Positions 1-8,043 of a stretch of DNA of 10,186 nucleotides are shown piece after piece. The position numbers and the translations under genes were made by a program. The first letter of the stretch is position 1; each line of letters begins with the position of its first letter. The notes under the pieces are model-generated. The model did not search any database and was not told the DNA's origin. It was given only the letters and a program-made list of their open reading frames with translations. Origin of the DNA: Bacillota bacterium (GTDB lineage Bacteria > Bacillota > Bacilli > Paenibacillales > Paenibacillaceae); NCBI GenBank assembly GCA_023418755.1, contig JAEZZE010000344.1, forward strand, positions 1-10,186. Direction: 5' to 3'.

Positions 1-1
1 G

Positions 2-448
2 TATGAAACCACGCTGGAGCCCGACAGATGGACGCAGTACAAGGAAAGTATCGTGGAAGCCGTCGACGCTGCCACGACGAAAGCAAGGCTGGTGGCCGAG
101 CTGGACGGCAAGCTTGTCGGCAGCGTCTTTATTTACGATTCGTCGGAAGCCGCCTACGGCGCGCCGCAGCTGGAAATCCACAACCCGATCATTCGGCTGC
201 TGGGCGTCCTGCCGAGCGCTCGCGGCAGCGGAATTGCCACGGCGCTGATCCGCGAGAGCGTCCGGGTCATTAAGGAATGGGGAGCGGACACGCTGCATCT
301 GCATACGTCGGACATGATGGATTCCGCGGTCCGGCTGTACGAACGGCTCGGCTTCGAGCGGGCGTACGACAAGGAATTCCGCAACGGCGCCGTGCTGGTC
401 AAAAGCTATCGCCTGAAGCTTTCGGACACGGCGCTTCTCAACGTATAA
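2..448 (+). CDS. GNAT-family N-acetyltransferase, 5' end cut by window edge
   Basis: Acetyl-CoA-dependent N-acetyltransferase of the GNAT fold. The frame is open to the left edge, reading YETTLEPDRWTQY upstream of the first GTG at 53, so the true start lies outside the window. The acetyl-CoA-binding motif A is visible as GVLPSARGSGIATALI (codons near 209-256, with the R-G-x-G-x-A signature), followed by the typical LYERLGFE segment of motif B near 337-360. The substrate cannot be read from sequence. The gene lies 27 bases upstream of a flavin monooxygenase and is probably co-transcribed with it. In Bacillus subtilis, acetyltransferases of the ytmI and yxe operons N-acetylate S-substituted cysteines before an NtaA-type monooxygenase acts; a similar role here is inference from gene pairing. 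The family call is firm, the substrate open. Confidence 0.9.
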   Translation, partial: YETTLEPDRWTQYKESIVEAVDAATTKARLVAELDGKLVGSVFIYDSSEAAYGAPQLEIHNPIIRLLGVLPSARGSGIATALIRESVRVIKEWGADTLHLHTSDMMDSAVRLYERLGFERAYDKEFRNGAVLVKSYRLKLSDTALLNV

Positions 449-475
449 GAAGTCAAATCGAGGGAGGAATCGGAT

Positions 476-1804
476 ATGGCGCAACGCCAAAAAATCAAAT
501 TCGGAGCGATCATTCACGGAGTAGGGGGCAACATCGCCGGGTGGAGGCATCCCGAAGTGCCCGCGGACGCCAGCGTCAGCTTTCCGTTCTACAAGCAGCA
601 AGCGCAAATTGCCGAGGCCGGCAAATTCGATCTTGTCTTTATCGCGGACGGTCTCTACATTACGGAGAAATCGATCCCGCATTTCCTGAACCGTTTCGAG
701 CCGCTGACGCTGCTCTCCTCGCTGGCTTCGGTCACGAGCCGGATCGGTCTTGTCGGCACCTTGTCGACCTCATACAGCGAGCCGTTCACCGTGGCCCGCC
801 AATTTGCCTCCCTCGATCATCTGAGCGGCGGCCGCGCGGGCTGGAATTTGGTCACTTCGCCGCTCGAGGGCTCGGCCCGCAACTTCGGGAAGCCGGAGCA
901 TCCGACGCATGACGAACGGTATAAAATCGCCGAGGAGCATCTGGAGGTCACAAGGGGATTATGGGATTCCTGGGAGGACGACGCCTTCGTCCGCGACAAG
1001 GAGTCGGGCGTTTTCTTCGACCCTTCGAAGCTGCATCGGCTGAATCACAAAGGGCCGCATTTCAGCGTGGAAGGGCCGCTTAACATCGCGCGCTCCAAGC
1101 AGGGACAGCCGGTCGTGTTCCAGGCGGGCTCCTCGGAGAGCGGCAAAAGCCTCGCGGCCAAAGGAGCCGACGCCGTCTTCACCGGACACGAGACGCTGGA
1201 GGAGGCGAAGATCTTCTACAAGGACGTAAAAACGCGGGCGGTCGCTTACGGCCGCGAGGCGGGCGATATCGTCATCCTGCCGGGCATCTCGCCGATAATC
1301 GGCCGGACGCAGGAGGAGGCCGACCGCAAATACGAAGAAATCGCGAGCCTCGTCAGCATCGAGAAGGCGCTCGACTATCTCGGTCGCTTCTTCGAGCATC
1401 ACGATTTCTCGCAATACCCGCTCGACGAGCCGTTCCCGGACATCGGCGATCTGGGCAGCAACAGCTTCCGCAGCGGCACGGACAAAATCAAGAAGCAGGC
1501 CCGCGAGCAGGGGCTGACGCTGCGCCAGGCGGCGCTTCGCTCGGCGACGCCGCGCGGACAGTTCGTCGGCACGCCGGAGCATATCGCAAATCTGATTCAA
1601 CGATGGCACGAGGAGGAAGGCGCGGACGGCTTTATCATCCATTCCCAGCTTCCGAGCGGCTTGCGCGACTTCGTCGAGCTCGTAGTCCCGCTCCTTCAGG
1701 AGCGCGGCGTCTACCGCGCCGAGTACGAGGCGGATACGCTTCGCGGCAACCTGGGGCTGAAAATCCCCGCCAACCGCTACGCGGCCGCTAAAGTGAACAG
1801 CTGA
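476..1804 (+). CDS. FMN-dependent NtaA/SnaA/DmoA-family monooxygenase (luciferase-like)
   Basis: A 442-residue cytoplasmic flavoprotein of the bacterial luciferase-like superfamily, NtaA/SnaA/SoxA/DmoA branch, which uses FMNH2 supplied by a separate reductase to oxidise C-N or C-S bonds. The length is normal for the branch (about 430-460). Recognisable blocks are GWRHPE (22-27), the GKFDLVFIADG strand (49-59), LGTLSTSYSEPF-like core near 92-104, and LDHLSGGRAGWNLVTS (113-128), the hallmark FMN-site segment. PVVFQAGSSESGKSLAA (around 214-230) is the usual phosphate-binding stretch. The start is set by AGGGAGGA at 461-468, 7 bases before ATG. It follows the GNAT gene closely, so the two probably act in one catabolic route, perhaps cleavage of N-acetylated S-alkyl cysteines. 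The compound oxidised is not determinable from sequence alone. No damage is seen. Confidence 0.93.
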   Translation: MAQRQKIKFGAIIHGVGGNIAGWRHPEVPADASVSFPFYKQQAQIAEAGKFDLVFIADGLYITEKSIPHFLNRFEPLTLLSSLASVTSRIGLVGTLSTSYSEPFTVARQFASLDHLSGGRAGWNLVTSPLEGSARNFGKPEHPTHDERYKIAEEHLEVTRGLWDSWEDDAFVRDKESGVFFDPSKLHRLNHKGPHFSVEGPLNIARSKQGQPVVFQAGSSESGKSLAAKGADAVFTGHETLEEAKIFYKDVKTRAVAYGREAGDIVILPGISPIIGRTQEEADRKYEEIASLVSIEKALDYLGRFFEHHDFSQYPLDEPFPDIGDLGSNSFRSGTDKIKKQAREQGLTLRQAALRSATPRGQFVGTPEHIANLIQRWHEEEGADGFIIHSQLPSGLRDFVELVVPLLQERGVYRAEYEADTLRGNLGLKIPANRYAAAKVNS

Positions 1805-1812
1805 GCACGCTC

Positions 1813-1851
1813 CGGCGCGGTCCCCGCCTTTCCCCGGCACGGACCGCGTCG
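1813..1851 (+). terminator. Possible terminator after the monooxygenase gene
   Basis: A GC-rich inverted repeat: CGCGGTCC at 1816-1823 pairs perfectly with GGACCGCG at 1841-1848, and the stem can grow to 11 pairs (1813-1851) with one G-T pair. It begins 9 bases after the stop codon. The tract that follows (TTCTGCGT) is poor in T, so termination may be weak or Rho-assisted. Confidence 0.45.
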
Positions 1852-1927
1852 TTCTGCGTACTAGACCGGAATCGAAGAACATCTCTCGAGAGGGTCCGGA
1901 AGGCCGAGAGACTCTTGAAAATTGTGC

Positions 1928-1956
1928 TTTACCTGAGGCTGCATGTTTGCTAGAAT
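1928..1956 (+). promoter_or_regulatory. Sigma-A-type promoter with extended -10
   Basis: TTTACC at 1928-1933 (4 of 6 to TTGACA) and TAGAAT at 1951-1956 (5 of 6) are separated by 17 bases, and the -10 is preceded by TGC, giving an extended -10. The start of transcription would be near 1963, about 25 bases ahead of a strong hairpin terminator. It is either the promoter of the nuclease-like gene or of a short RNA. Confidence 0.5.
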
Positions 1957-1986
1957 AAGCTACACATAAAGGAATTCGGTGAGGCG

Positions 1987-2033
1987 AAGCACACCCCGAC
2001 GAGCGCATTGAGCGTTCCGGGGTGTGCTTTTTT
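1987..2033 (+). terminator. Strong intrinsic terminator ahead of the Rpn-like gene
   Basis: AAGCACACCCC at 1987-1997 pairs perfectly over 11 bases with GGGGTGTGCTT at 2019-2029, and a run of T's continues to 2033. The 21-base loop can pair a little further. It lies 30 bases before the ATG of the nuclease-like gene and just downstream of a promoter, so it acts as an attenuator, as the end of a short RNA, or as a barrier to read-through from the left. Confidence 0.8.
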
Positions 2034-2063
2034 GTCATGAAACCGGGAAGGAAGAGTAGTATA

Positions 2064-2769
2064 ATGAAGCTGTCGAATCGCAGCGCCAAGGAGAAGCTTA
2101 AGCTCGACCAAATGATGCGCGTTCTGTTCCGCTTGTCGAAGCGGTTGACGATTCAACTCATCAACGGGTTGTTTGACGAGCATTTTTCGAACGAAGAAGT
2201 CGTATCGATTCATTACGGCAACTCGGAGTTTGTTATGGACAAGTACGACAGCATCGTCGGCGATCTGTTTTTGAAGCTGGTTACAGCTCGCGGCACCTTC
2301 CAATACCATGTCGAGTTTCAGACGCTAAACGATCAGTCGATGGCTATCCGCATGTTCCGTTACGGGTTTGAAAAAGCGGTGGAGCTGGCATCGGGGACAG
2401 AGGACGGTAAAGGAAGCAAAGGAACGCCGCTGCTCGCTTTCCCTCGCCAGATCGTCATTTTTCTGGAAGAGAACGAAGCGGTCGGCGACGAGTTGGCTTT
2501 TCGCCTGCTTTTGCCGGACGGCCTGGAGACGATCAACAAACCGAGGAGGTAAGCCGGATGATCAAAACGTTTATAGACCCCGAAGTGTTGAAGAAGGGAA
2601 GAGAGCAGGGGAGAGAGCAGGGACAAAAAGAAGGCATTCAGAAGGCATGCAGCAAGAAAAAAACGCGGTAGCCCGCAAGCTGATGAAGCTAGGGGTCGAT
2701 ATTGGCACGATCGTGGAGGCGACGGGGCTAAACGAGGAGGAAGTGCTGAAGCTGGGCAAGAAAAAATGA
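2064..2769 (+). pseudogene. Decayed Rpn / PD-(D/E)XK nuclease-type (transposase-like) gene
   Basis: The first part (2064-2552, 162 residues) is the N-terminal domain of a Rpn/YhgA-like protein, a family linked to PD-(D/E)XK nucleases and RecA-independent recombination. Likely catalytic positions are the D of GDLF (D67) and the E-x-Q of YHVEFQTLND (E84, Q86), followed by the family's MFRYGFEKAVEL helix. It stops at TAA 2550-2552 straight after PDGLETI. In another frame, from ATG 2558, the usual charged tail appears (MIKTFIDPEVLKKGREQG), and in a third frame, to TGA 2767, the end NAVARKLMKLGVDIGTIVEA and ATGLNEEEVLKLG. From family knowledge, roughly 100 codons between the nuclease domain and the tail are missing. 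Start 2064 is chosen for GGAAGGAAGAG just upstream; 2037 and GTG 2022 are alternatives. The 2558 ATG itself has a good GAGGAGG site, so a short 37-residue product is conceivable. Confidence 0.75.
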
Positions 2770-2770
2770 A

Positions 2771-2844
2771 CGGTCCTCCTCCTACGCCCCGAGCCTAAAA
2801 CGAAGATGAAGCTATTCGGAGGGGGGACCGCTCTAATATTTTTT
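2771..2844. terminator. Bidirectional terminator between the Rpn-like gene and fra
   Basis: CGGTCCTCCTCC at 2771-2782 faces GGAGGGGGGACCG at 2818-2830 (six perfect outer pairs, then pairs with wobble or a bulge). On the plus strand it is followed by TTTTTT at 2839-2844; on the minus strand the outer arm is followed by CATTTTTTC (complement of 2761-2769). It therefore can end both the plus-strand nuclease-like gene and the minus-strand fra gene, whose stop is at 2843-2845. Confidence 0.6.
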
Positions 2845-3214
2845 ATTTCCGCCAAAAAGTCGAACAGTCCGCCTTGTCCTCGATATTGAACTCGATCATT
2901 TTCTCTAGCAAAGAGAAATCAAAGGGACGGTCCCATTTGAAGCGTACCAATTCCTTGGTATGGTCATGGCCGGCCTGCGAGATTTCATCGGCAAAATGGA
3001 TCATCCCCGCCCTTTCGGGGGCAACGGCCAAATGCGGCTTGGATACGCTGAAGCCGATAATAAACGTATCGTGATCGGTAAACATAGGCTGATTCCAGGC
3101 GATTTTAGGGACCAAATTCGGAAATTTCCCGGCCACCCACGCCAAAACCTCCTCCGTTCGGATCCGATGCTCCGGGTTATCGATCCTCGCCAAATAGTCC
3201 GCGAAAACTTCCAT
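2843..3214 (-). CDS. fra: Frataxin-like intracellular iron chaperone Fra (YdhG, DUF1801 fold)
   Basis: A 123-residue cytoplasmic protein closely matching B. subtilis Fra (YdhG), which delivers iron for Fe-S cluster and heme assembly. It keeps the family's most characteristic blocks: MEVFADYLARI at the start, WNQPMFTDHDTFIIGFSVSK (40-59), HLAVAPE (61-67) and the C-terminus EKADCSTFWRK-like (EDKADCSTFWRK, 112-123). Acidic residues are plentiful, as expected for iron binding. The open frame continues upstream to 3556, but the start at 3214 is preferred because GGGAGG lies 7-12 bases before the ATG and homology begins there. It shares a terminator with the convergent nuclease-like gene and a promoter region with the divergent permease. 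Nothing in the protein looks damaged. Confidence 0.9.
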   Translation of the reverse strand: MEVFADYLARIDNPEHRIRTEEVLAWVAGKFPNLVPKIAWNQPMFTDHDTFIIGFSVSKPHLAVAPERAGMIHFADEISQAGHDHTKELVRFKWDRPFDFSLLEKMIEFNIEDKADCSTFWRK

Positions 3215-3315
3215 TCTCGTTCCCTCCCATTGTGGTTGTTCAATTAGTCCGCCGATCACGAAGCTGTCAGGAAGCGAACTCGACGTTGAATTTTCGGGAA
3301 TCGTTCCGTACAGAA

Positions 3316-3345
3316 AGAATAGCAGATATAGACCGAGCATATCAA
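3316..3345 (-). promoter_or_regulatory. Putative promoter of fra
   Basis: On the minus strand, TTGATA (complement of 3340-3345, 5 of 6) and TATTCT (complement of 3316-3321, 4 of 6) are 18 bases apart. Transcription would start near 3309, giving a leader of about 95 bases before the ATG. No Fur-box-like palindrome was recognised by eye. Confidence 0.4.
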
Positions 3346-3376
3346 TGGACGTGCAGTGATAGGTGTGTAGTATAAT
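3346..3376 (+). promoter_or_regulatory. Putative promoter of the EamA permease gene
   Basis: A perfect TATAAT at 3371-3376, in the context GTAGTATAATG, with a poor -35 candidate TGGACG (3346-3351) at a wide 19-base spacing. The -10 is convincing, the -35 is not. Transcription would start near 3383, leaving a leader of about 70 bases before the ATG at 3456. Confidence 0.45.
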
Positions 3377-3455
3377 GAAGCTATCGGCGGCCGATAAGGA
3401 ATTGCCGAAGCCGTGGCAAGCCGTCGGCAACGACAACATGGGGAGACAAAAGCGA

Positions 3456-4409
3456 ATGAAGCTGGCAACGGAGAAAATATTTACGCACCCGCTCGGCATA
3501 CTGGCCGCGGCGACGGGTGCTGCTTTTTTGTGGGGAAGCGCGTTTCCGGTCATCAAGCTGAGCTACGCCGAGCTGGAGATCGGAAAGGGACAAGTATTCG
3601 GGCAAATTTTATTTGCGGGGCTCCGGTTTACGCTGGCGGCGCTGCTGATTTTGGCGTTTATGAAGCTGATGGGGAGGAACGTCGGATACCAAAGCGGCTC
3701 GTGGCGGGGCGTGGCGAAGATCGGCCTGTCGCAGACGCTGCTGCAGTATGTGTTGTTCTATTACGGATTGAGCGGTTCTACCGGCGTGCAAGGTTCGATT
3801 TTGGCCGGAACGACGTCCTTCTTCCAAATTCTGATCGCCCACAGGATGTATGCGGACGACCGAATGACGGCTCGTAAGCTCGCAGGACTGATCGTCGGTT
3901 TTGCGGGAGTCGTTGTCGTAGGAGTGTCCGGAGGGGCTACCGGCGTTCATTTCGGCTTGGCCGAAATCTGCCTGCTGGCGGCGATGTTCTTCGGAGGATT
4001 GGGCAACGTATGGTCCAAAAAAGAGTCGGAGCGTCTCGACATTTTATATATGACCTCCTGCCAGATGCTGCTGGGAGGCGTCGCGTTGAGCGCGATCGGC
4101 GCGGCCGGAGCGGGGATCATGCCTTTCGAATGGACCTGGAACGCCGCCGGCATGCTGCTGTATCTTGCGGGATTATCGGCGGTCGGATTCGTATTGTGGA
4201 ATACGGTCATGAAATACAATCAGGTCGGCAGCATCTCCATGTATTTGTTCCTGATTCCCGTATTCGGCGTATTCCTGTCCGCGCTGCTGCTGTCCGAGCC
4301 GCTGCACGCAAACGTCTGGCTGGCGCTCGGGCTGGTGGCGGGCGGGATCGTGATCGTTAACCGCAAGCCCGCCACGGCCGATTCCGCGCAAACAGGGCGC
4401 CCGGCTTAA
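3456..4409 (+). CDS. EamA/DMT-superfamily permease
   Basis: A 317-residue inner-membrane protein of the drug/metabolite transporter (EamA, formerly DUF6) family, with the usual ten hydrophobic helices made from two EamA repeats (about 10-150 and 165-303). Typical family features are FLWGSAFPVIK in the first helix, GLRFTLAALLIL in the second, and a C-terminal LIPVFGVFLSALLLSEPL block ahead of the last helix. Such proteins export or exchange metabolites and amino acids; the substrate cannot be told. The start at 3456 (MKLATEKIF) is preferred because GGGGAG sits at 3440-3445 and the transmembrane part begins soon after; ATG 3438 and upstream in-frame ATG 3375 are alternatives. Its stop overlaps the stop of the chemotaxis remnant on the other strand by three bases. 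Confidence 0.9.
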   Translation: MKLATEKIFTHPLGILAAATGAAFLWGSAFPVIKLSYAELEIGKGQVFGQILFAGLRFTLAALLILAFMKLMGRNVGYQSGSWRGVAKIGLSQTLLQYVLFYYGLSGSTGVQGSILAGTTSFFQILIAHRMYADDRMTARKLAGLIVGFAGVVVVGVSGGATGVHFGLAEICLLAAMFFGGLGNVWSKKESERLDILYMTSCQMLLGGVALSAIGAAGAGIMPFEWTWNAAGMLLYLAGLSAVGFVLWNTVMKYNQVGSISMYLFLIPVFGVFLSALLLSEPLHANVWLALGLVAGGIVIVNRKPATADSAQTGRPA

Positions 4410-4633
4410 AGCTTGAACTCGCCCGAAACCGCCTTAAGTTCGTCGGACATGTCGTTTAGCGAGACGGAAGAAGCGGCGATGCGCCCCGCGCTCTCGTGCA
4501 TATGGGAGACGATTCGCCGCAGGCTGCCGACCATGGCGTTCGTCGCGTCGGAGAGGCTGGCGATCTCGTCCTTCGTCCCGGATTCGATCGGCTCGGAATT
4601 GTCAAGCGCTTGCAAAGGAGAATCGTTGCCCAA
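4406..4633 (-). pseudogene. Methyl-accepting chemotaxis protein remnant (HAMP piece joined to C-terminal tail)
   Basis: A 75-codon minus-strand frame. SPLQAL and then EPIESGTKDEIASLSDATNA are typical of a HAMP domain, with MVGSLRRIV leading into the signalling helix (HMHESAGRIAASS). The text then jumps straight to VSLNDMSDELKAVSGEFKL followed by a stop, which is the usual extreme C-terminus of Bacillus-group chemotaxis receptors. The whole signalling hairpin, about 250 residues in normal receptors, and everything before HAMP (ligand domain, membrane helices) are missing. There is no proper start: the only candidate is TTG at 4631-4633 with no ribosome site, and the frame upstream of it does not resemble the family. 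Codon use still looks like coding DNA, so decay is recent. The alternative of a functional micro-HAMP protein is unlikely. Confidence 0.7.
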
Positions 4634-4685
4634 AAATTCAACAGAACTGTTGGAAAATGATACACGCGCAGGGCGGAAGTTGCCA

Positions 4686-4714
4686 TTGTAGACGCGCGGC
4701 GGGCGGTGTACAAT
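4686..4714 (+). promoter_or_regulatory. Putative promoter of the three-gene sensor operon
   Basis: TACAAT at 4709-4714 (5 of 6, preceded by TG) with a weak -35 TTGTAG at 4686-4691 and a 17-base spacer. The predicted first base of the transcript falls at about 4721, which is the A of the likely ATG, so the message may be leaderless. No TGGCAC-N5-TTGC sigma-54 element was found here. Confidence 0.4.
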
Positions 4715-4720
4715 GCTGGT

Positions 4721-6768
4721 ATGAAAATGACCCGGAAATTCCTGCTCGTATTTCTATTGATCCTGTTTTTGCCCATCGTCGCCATCCATCAGGGTATCGT
4801 TCGCTACTCGGAGGGAGTGATGGAGGCCAATATTATCGAAAACAACGAGATTATGGCCGAGTTGATCGTGAATCGGATGAACAGCGAGATGAACGACGTC
4901 GTCTCGCAGCTTCAGCTTGTCGCCGGACTGTCGGATCTGCACGAGCTTAATCTGTCCACGATGTACGCGAGAGCCAAGCAGGCGATTTCCAAGAGCACGA
5001 TCATTCAATCGATCTATTTCCTGGACACCGGGCGCGGCATGCGGTTCGAAGCGCCGTTTCGTCCGGTCATCGAGGATACGGTCTACGATTATCCGAAGTT
5101 CGAGCATGTCCAATGGAGCTATACGTACGTCGTTACCGGCTTGATCTCCAACGTCCGCTCGGAGCAGACGGTGACCGTTGCGATCCCCGTCTTTTACGAC
5201 GACCGTCGGTTTCTAGGCGTACTGGTGGCCGAGCTGAGCCGCAACTTCCTGTCCAACATTCTTCGAAGCACGAGCGAGACGCGCGAAGGGTTCAGCTTTA
5301 TTATCGACGACAGAGGAAAAGTGATCGCGTCCACAAGCGACGGGGATTGGAACCTCGACTTCTCGGGCGAGCCGATCGTCAGGCTGTTGCTGAAGGGCGA
5401 TTCGGGCTCCGTGCAGGAGGCTTACCGCAGCGAGCCGAGCGTCATGACGTATCAGACGATGCGGGAAAATTGGGGGCTCGCGTTGGGCGTACCGGAGAAA
5501 TTCGCATTCTCGTCGGTGCAAACGCTTTCGAAAGCGCTCACGTACAGCTTCCTCGGCATTTTGGCGCTGATCGTCTGTCTCGTGCTCGTCGGAGGCCGGC
5601 AAATTCTCGTTCCGGTCCTCAAGGTAACGAAGTTCGCCCAGCGCATTCAAAGCCAGAAGGCGCCGCAGCCGCTTCCGGAGCCGCTGACGAAACGCCGGGA
5701 CGAGATCGGGGAGCTGCTGCGGTCGTTCCAGGACATGGGGGAACGGGTCGCCCGCAGCCACCGTTTTCTGCAGGATATTATCGAAGGGATTCCTTATGCG
5801 CTTATTACGCTGAACGCCATGGGCGAAGCGACCCGGGTGAACCGAAAATGGGTCGAGCTGTTCGGCCTGTCCGAAGCGGAGTGGGAGGGCAAACGGCTGG
5901 CCGAGCTTCCCGGCTACGAATTTCTGACCGCGGATTTGAGCGCCGGGGAGAAGGAGGCGACATGGACGGACGGCGACGGGGCGGCCCGCGTGCTGAGCGT
6001 CGTCACGGCGTCTTTCTACGACGGCCTGCTGGCGGTCGTGCAGGATATTTCGCAGATTCGCATGCTGGAGTCGCATGTCAAGCAGAGCGAACAGCTCGCG
6101 TTGATCGGCCAGATCACGGCGGGCATCGCCCATGAGCTGAAAAATCCGCTGGCCGTCCTCTCCAGTTCCTCGGAGCTGTTGAGGGAGGAGATCGAGTTGC
6201 GCCCGGATTCGGAGTGGGTGCCGACGCTCGTGCAGGATATCGACAGCGAAATCGCGCGCATGACGACGATCGTGAACGAATTTCTGACGCTGGCCAGAAC
6301 GAAGAAGGAAGCGGACGTCCCCGTCAGGCTGGACGATCTGATGAGCCGGGTGCTGCACCTTCTGCGCATCAAGTTCAACGAGCTCGGCATAACGGTGCGC
6401 CGCGATTTCGCGGGAGGCATCCCGGCGATCGAAGGCAAGACGAACAAGCTGATTCAAGTGTTTCTGAATCTGCTCGTGAACAGCATGGAGGCGATGCCTC
6501 GCGGCGGCGCGATCGATATCGGCATCACCCTCCCGGAGGGGGAAGTCTGCGTGGAGATCGCGGACGAAGGGGACGGCATTTCCGAAGAGCATCTGGAATG
6601 GCTGTTCAATCCGTTCTTCTCGACGAAGGAAAGCGGCAACGGGCTGGGGCTGTCCATCGCCCGCGACATTATGAAGGAGCACGGCGGTTCATTGGAAATG
6701 AACAGCGCGAAGCATAAGGGAACGGCGGTCCGCTGCCGATTCCCGCTTAACCGGAAGGAGGGGCTGGC

Positions 6769-6772
<4 letters not shown>
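4721..6772 (+). CDS. Membrane sensor histidine kinase (Cache-HAMP-PAS-HisKA-HATPase)
   Basis: A 683-residue sensor kinase. In order: transmembrane helix 1 (about 8-25), a large extracellular domain of Cache type (about 35-265, with RSIYFLD-like and VTVAIPVFYDDRRFLGVLVAEL strands), helix 2 (about 274-294), HAMP, a PAS domain (about 345-445), then HisKA with phosphoacceptor His471 in GIAHELKNPLA, and a full ATPase domain: N box FLNLLVNSMEA, G1 box DEGDGI, F box FNPFFSTK and G2 box GNGLGLS. It resembles NtrB/AtoS-type kinases and should be active. The start is uncertain: ATG 4721, ATG 4727 or GTG 4706, none with a Shine-Dalgarno sequence; 4721 coincides with the predicted transcript start. The stop overlaps the next gene's start (ATGA at 6769-6772). 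The signal may be a small molecule bound by Cache or by the operon's own lipoprotein. Confidence 0.93.

Positions 6773-8039
<1,267 letters not shown>

Positions 8040-8043
<4 letters not shown>

Noticed and set aside
1883..1910. Inverted repeat CTCTCG/CGAGAG in the intergenic stretch
   Set aside because: Short stem with no T run and no nearby gene signal; likely chance, though it could add structure to a leader.
959..2089. 376-codon minus-strand frame opposite the monooxygenase
   Set aside because: Mirror of a strong coding gene; it runs across a promoter and terminator and has no family signature.
3363..3455. Longer N-terminus of the permease from GTG 3363 or ATG 3375
   Set aside because: It would include the -10 box and a non-hydrophobic stretch not seen in the family; GGGGAG supports 3456.
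3215..3556. N-terminal extension of the fra frame (about 114 extra codons)
   Set aside because: The extension lacks homology and overlaps the divergent permease; the ATG at 3214 has its own GGGAGG site and matches the family start.
4634..4720. Possible sigma-54 promoter upstream of the kinase
   Set aside because: No GG-N10-GC pair in the right context was found; the nearest candidate is off by a base at both elements.
5523..5536. Perfect 14-base palindrome CGCTTTCGAAAGCG
   Set aside because: It lies inside kinase coding sequence, and a 14-base palindrome is expected about once by chance in this length.
5213..6682. 489-codon open frame on the minus strand opposite the histidine kinase
   Set aside because: It is antisense to a clear kinase, its translation has no recognisable domain, and such frames are common in GC-rich codon patterns.
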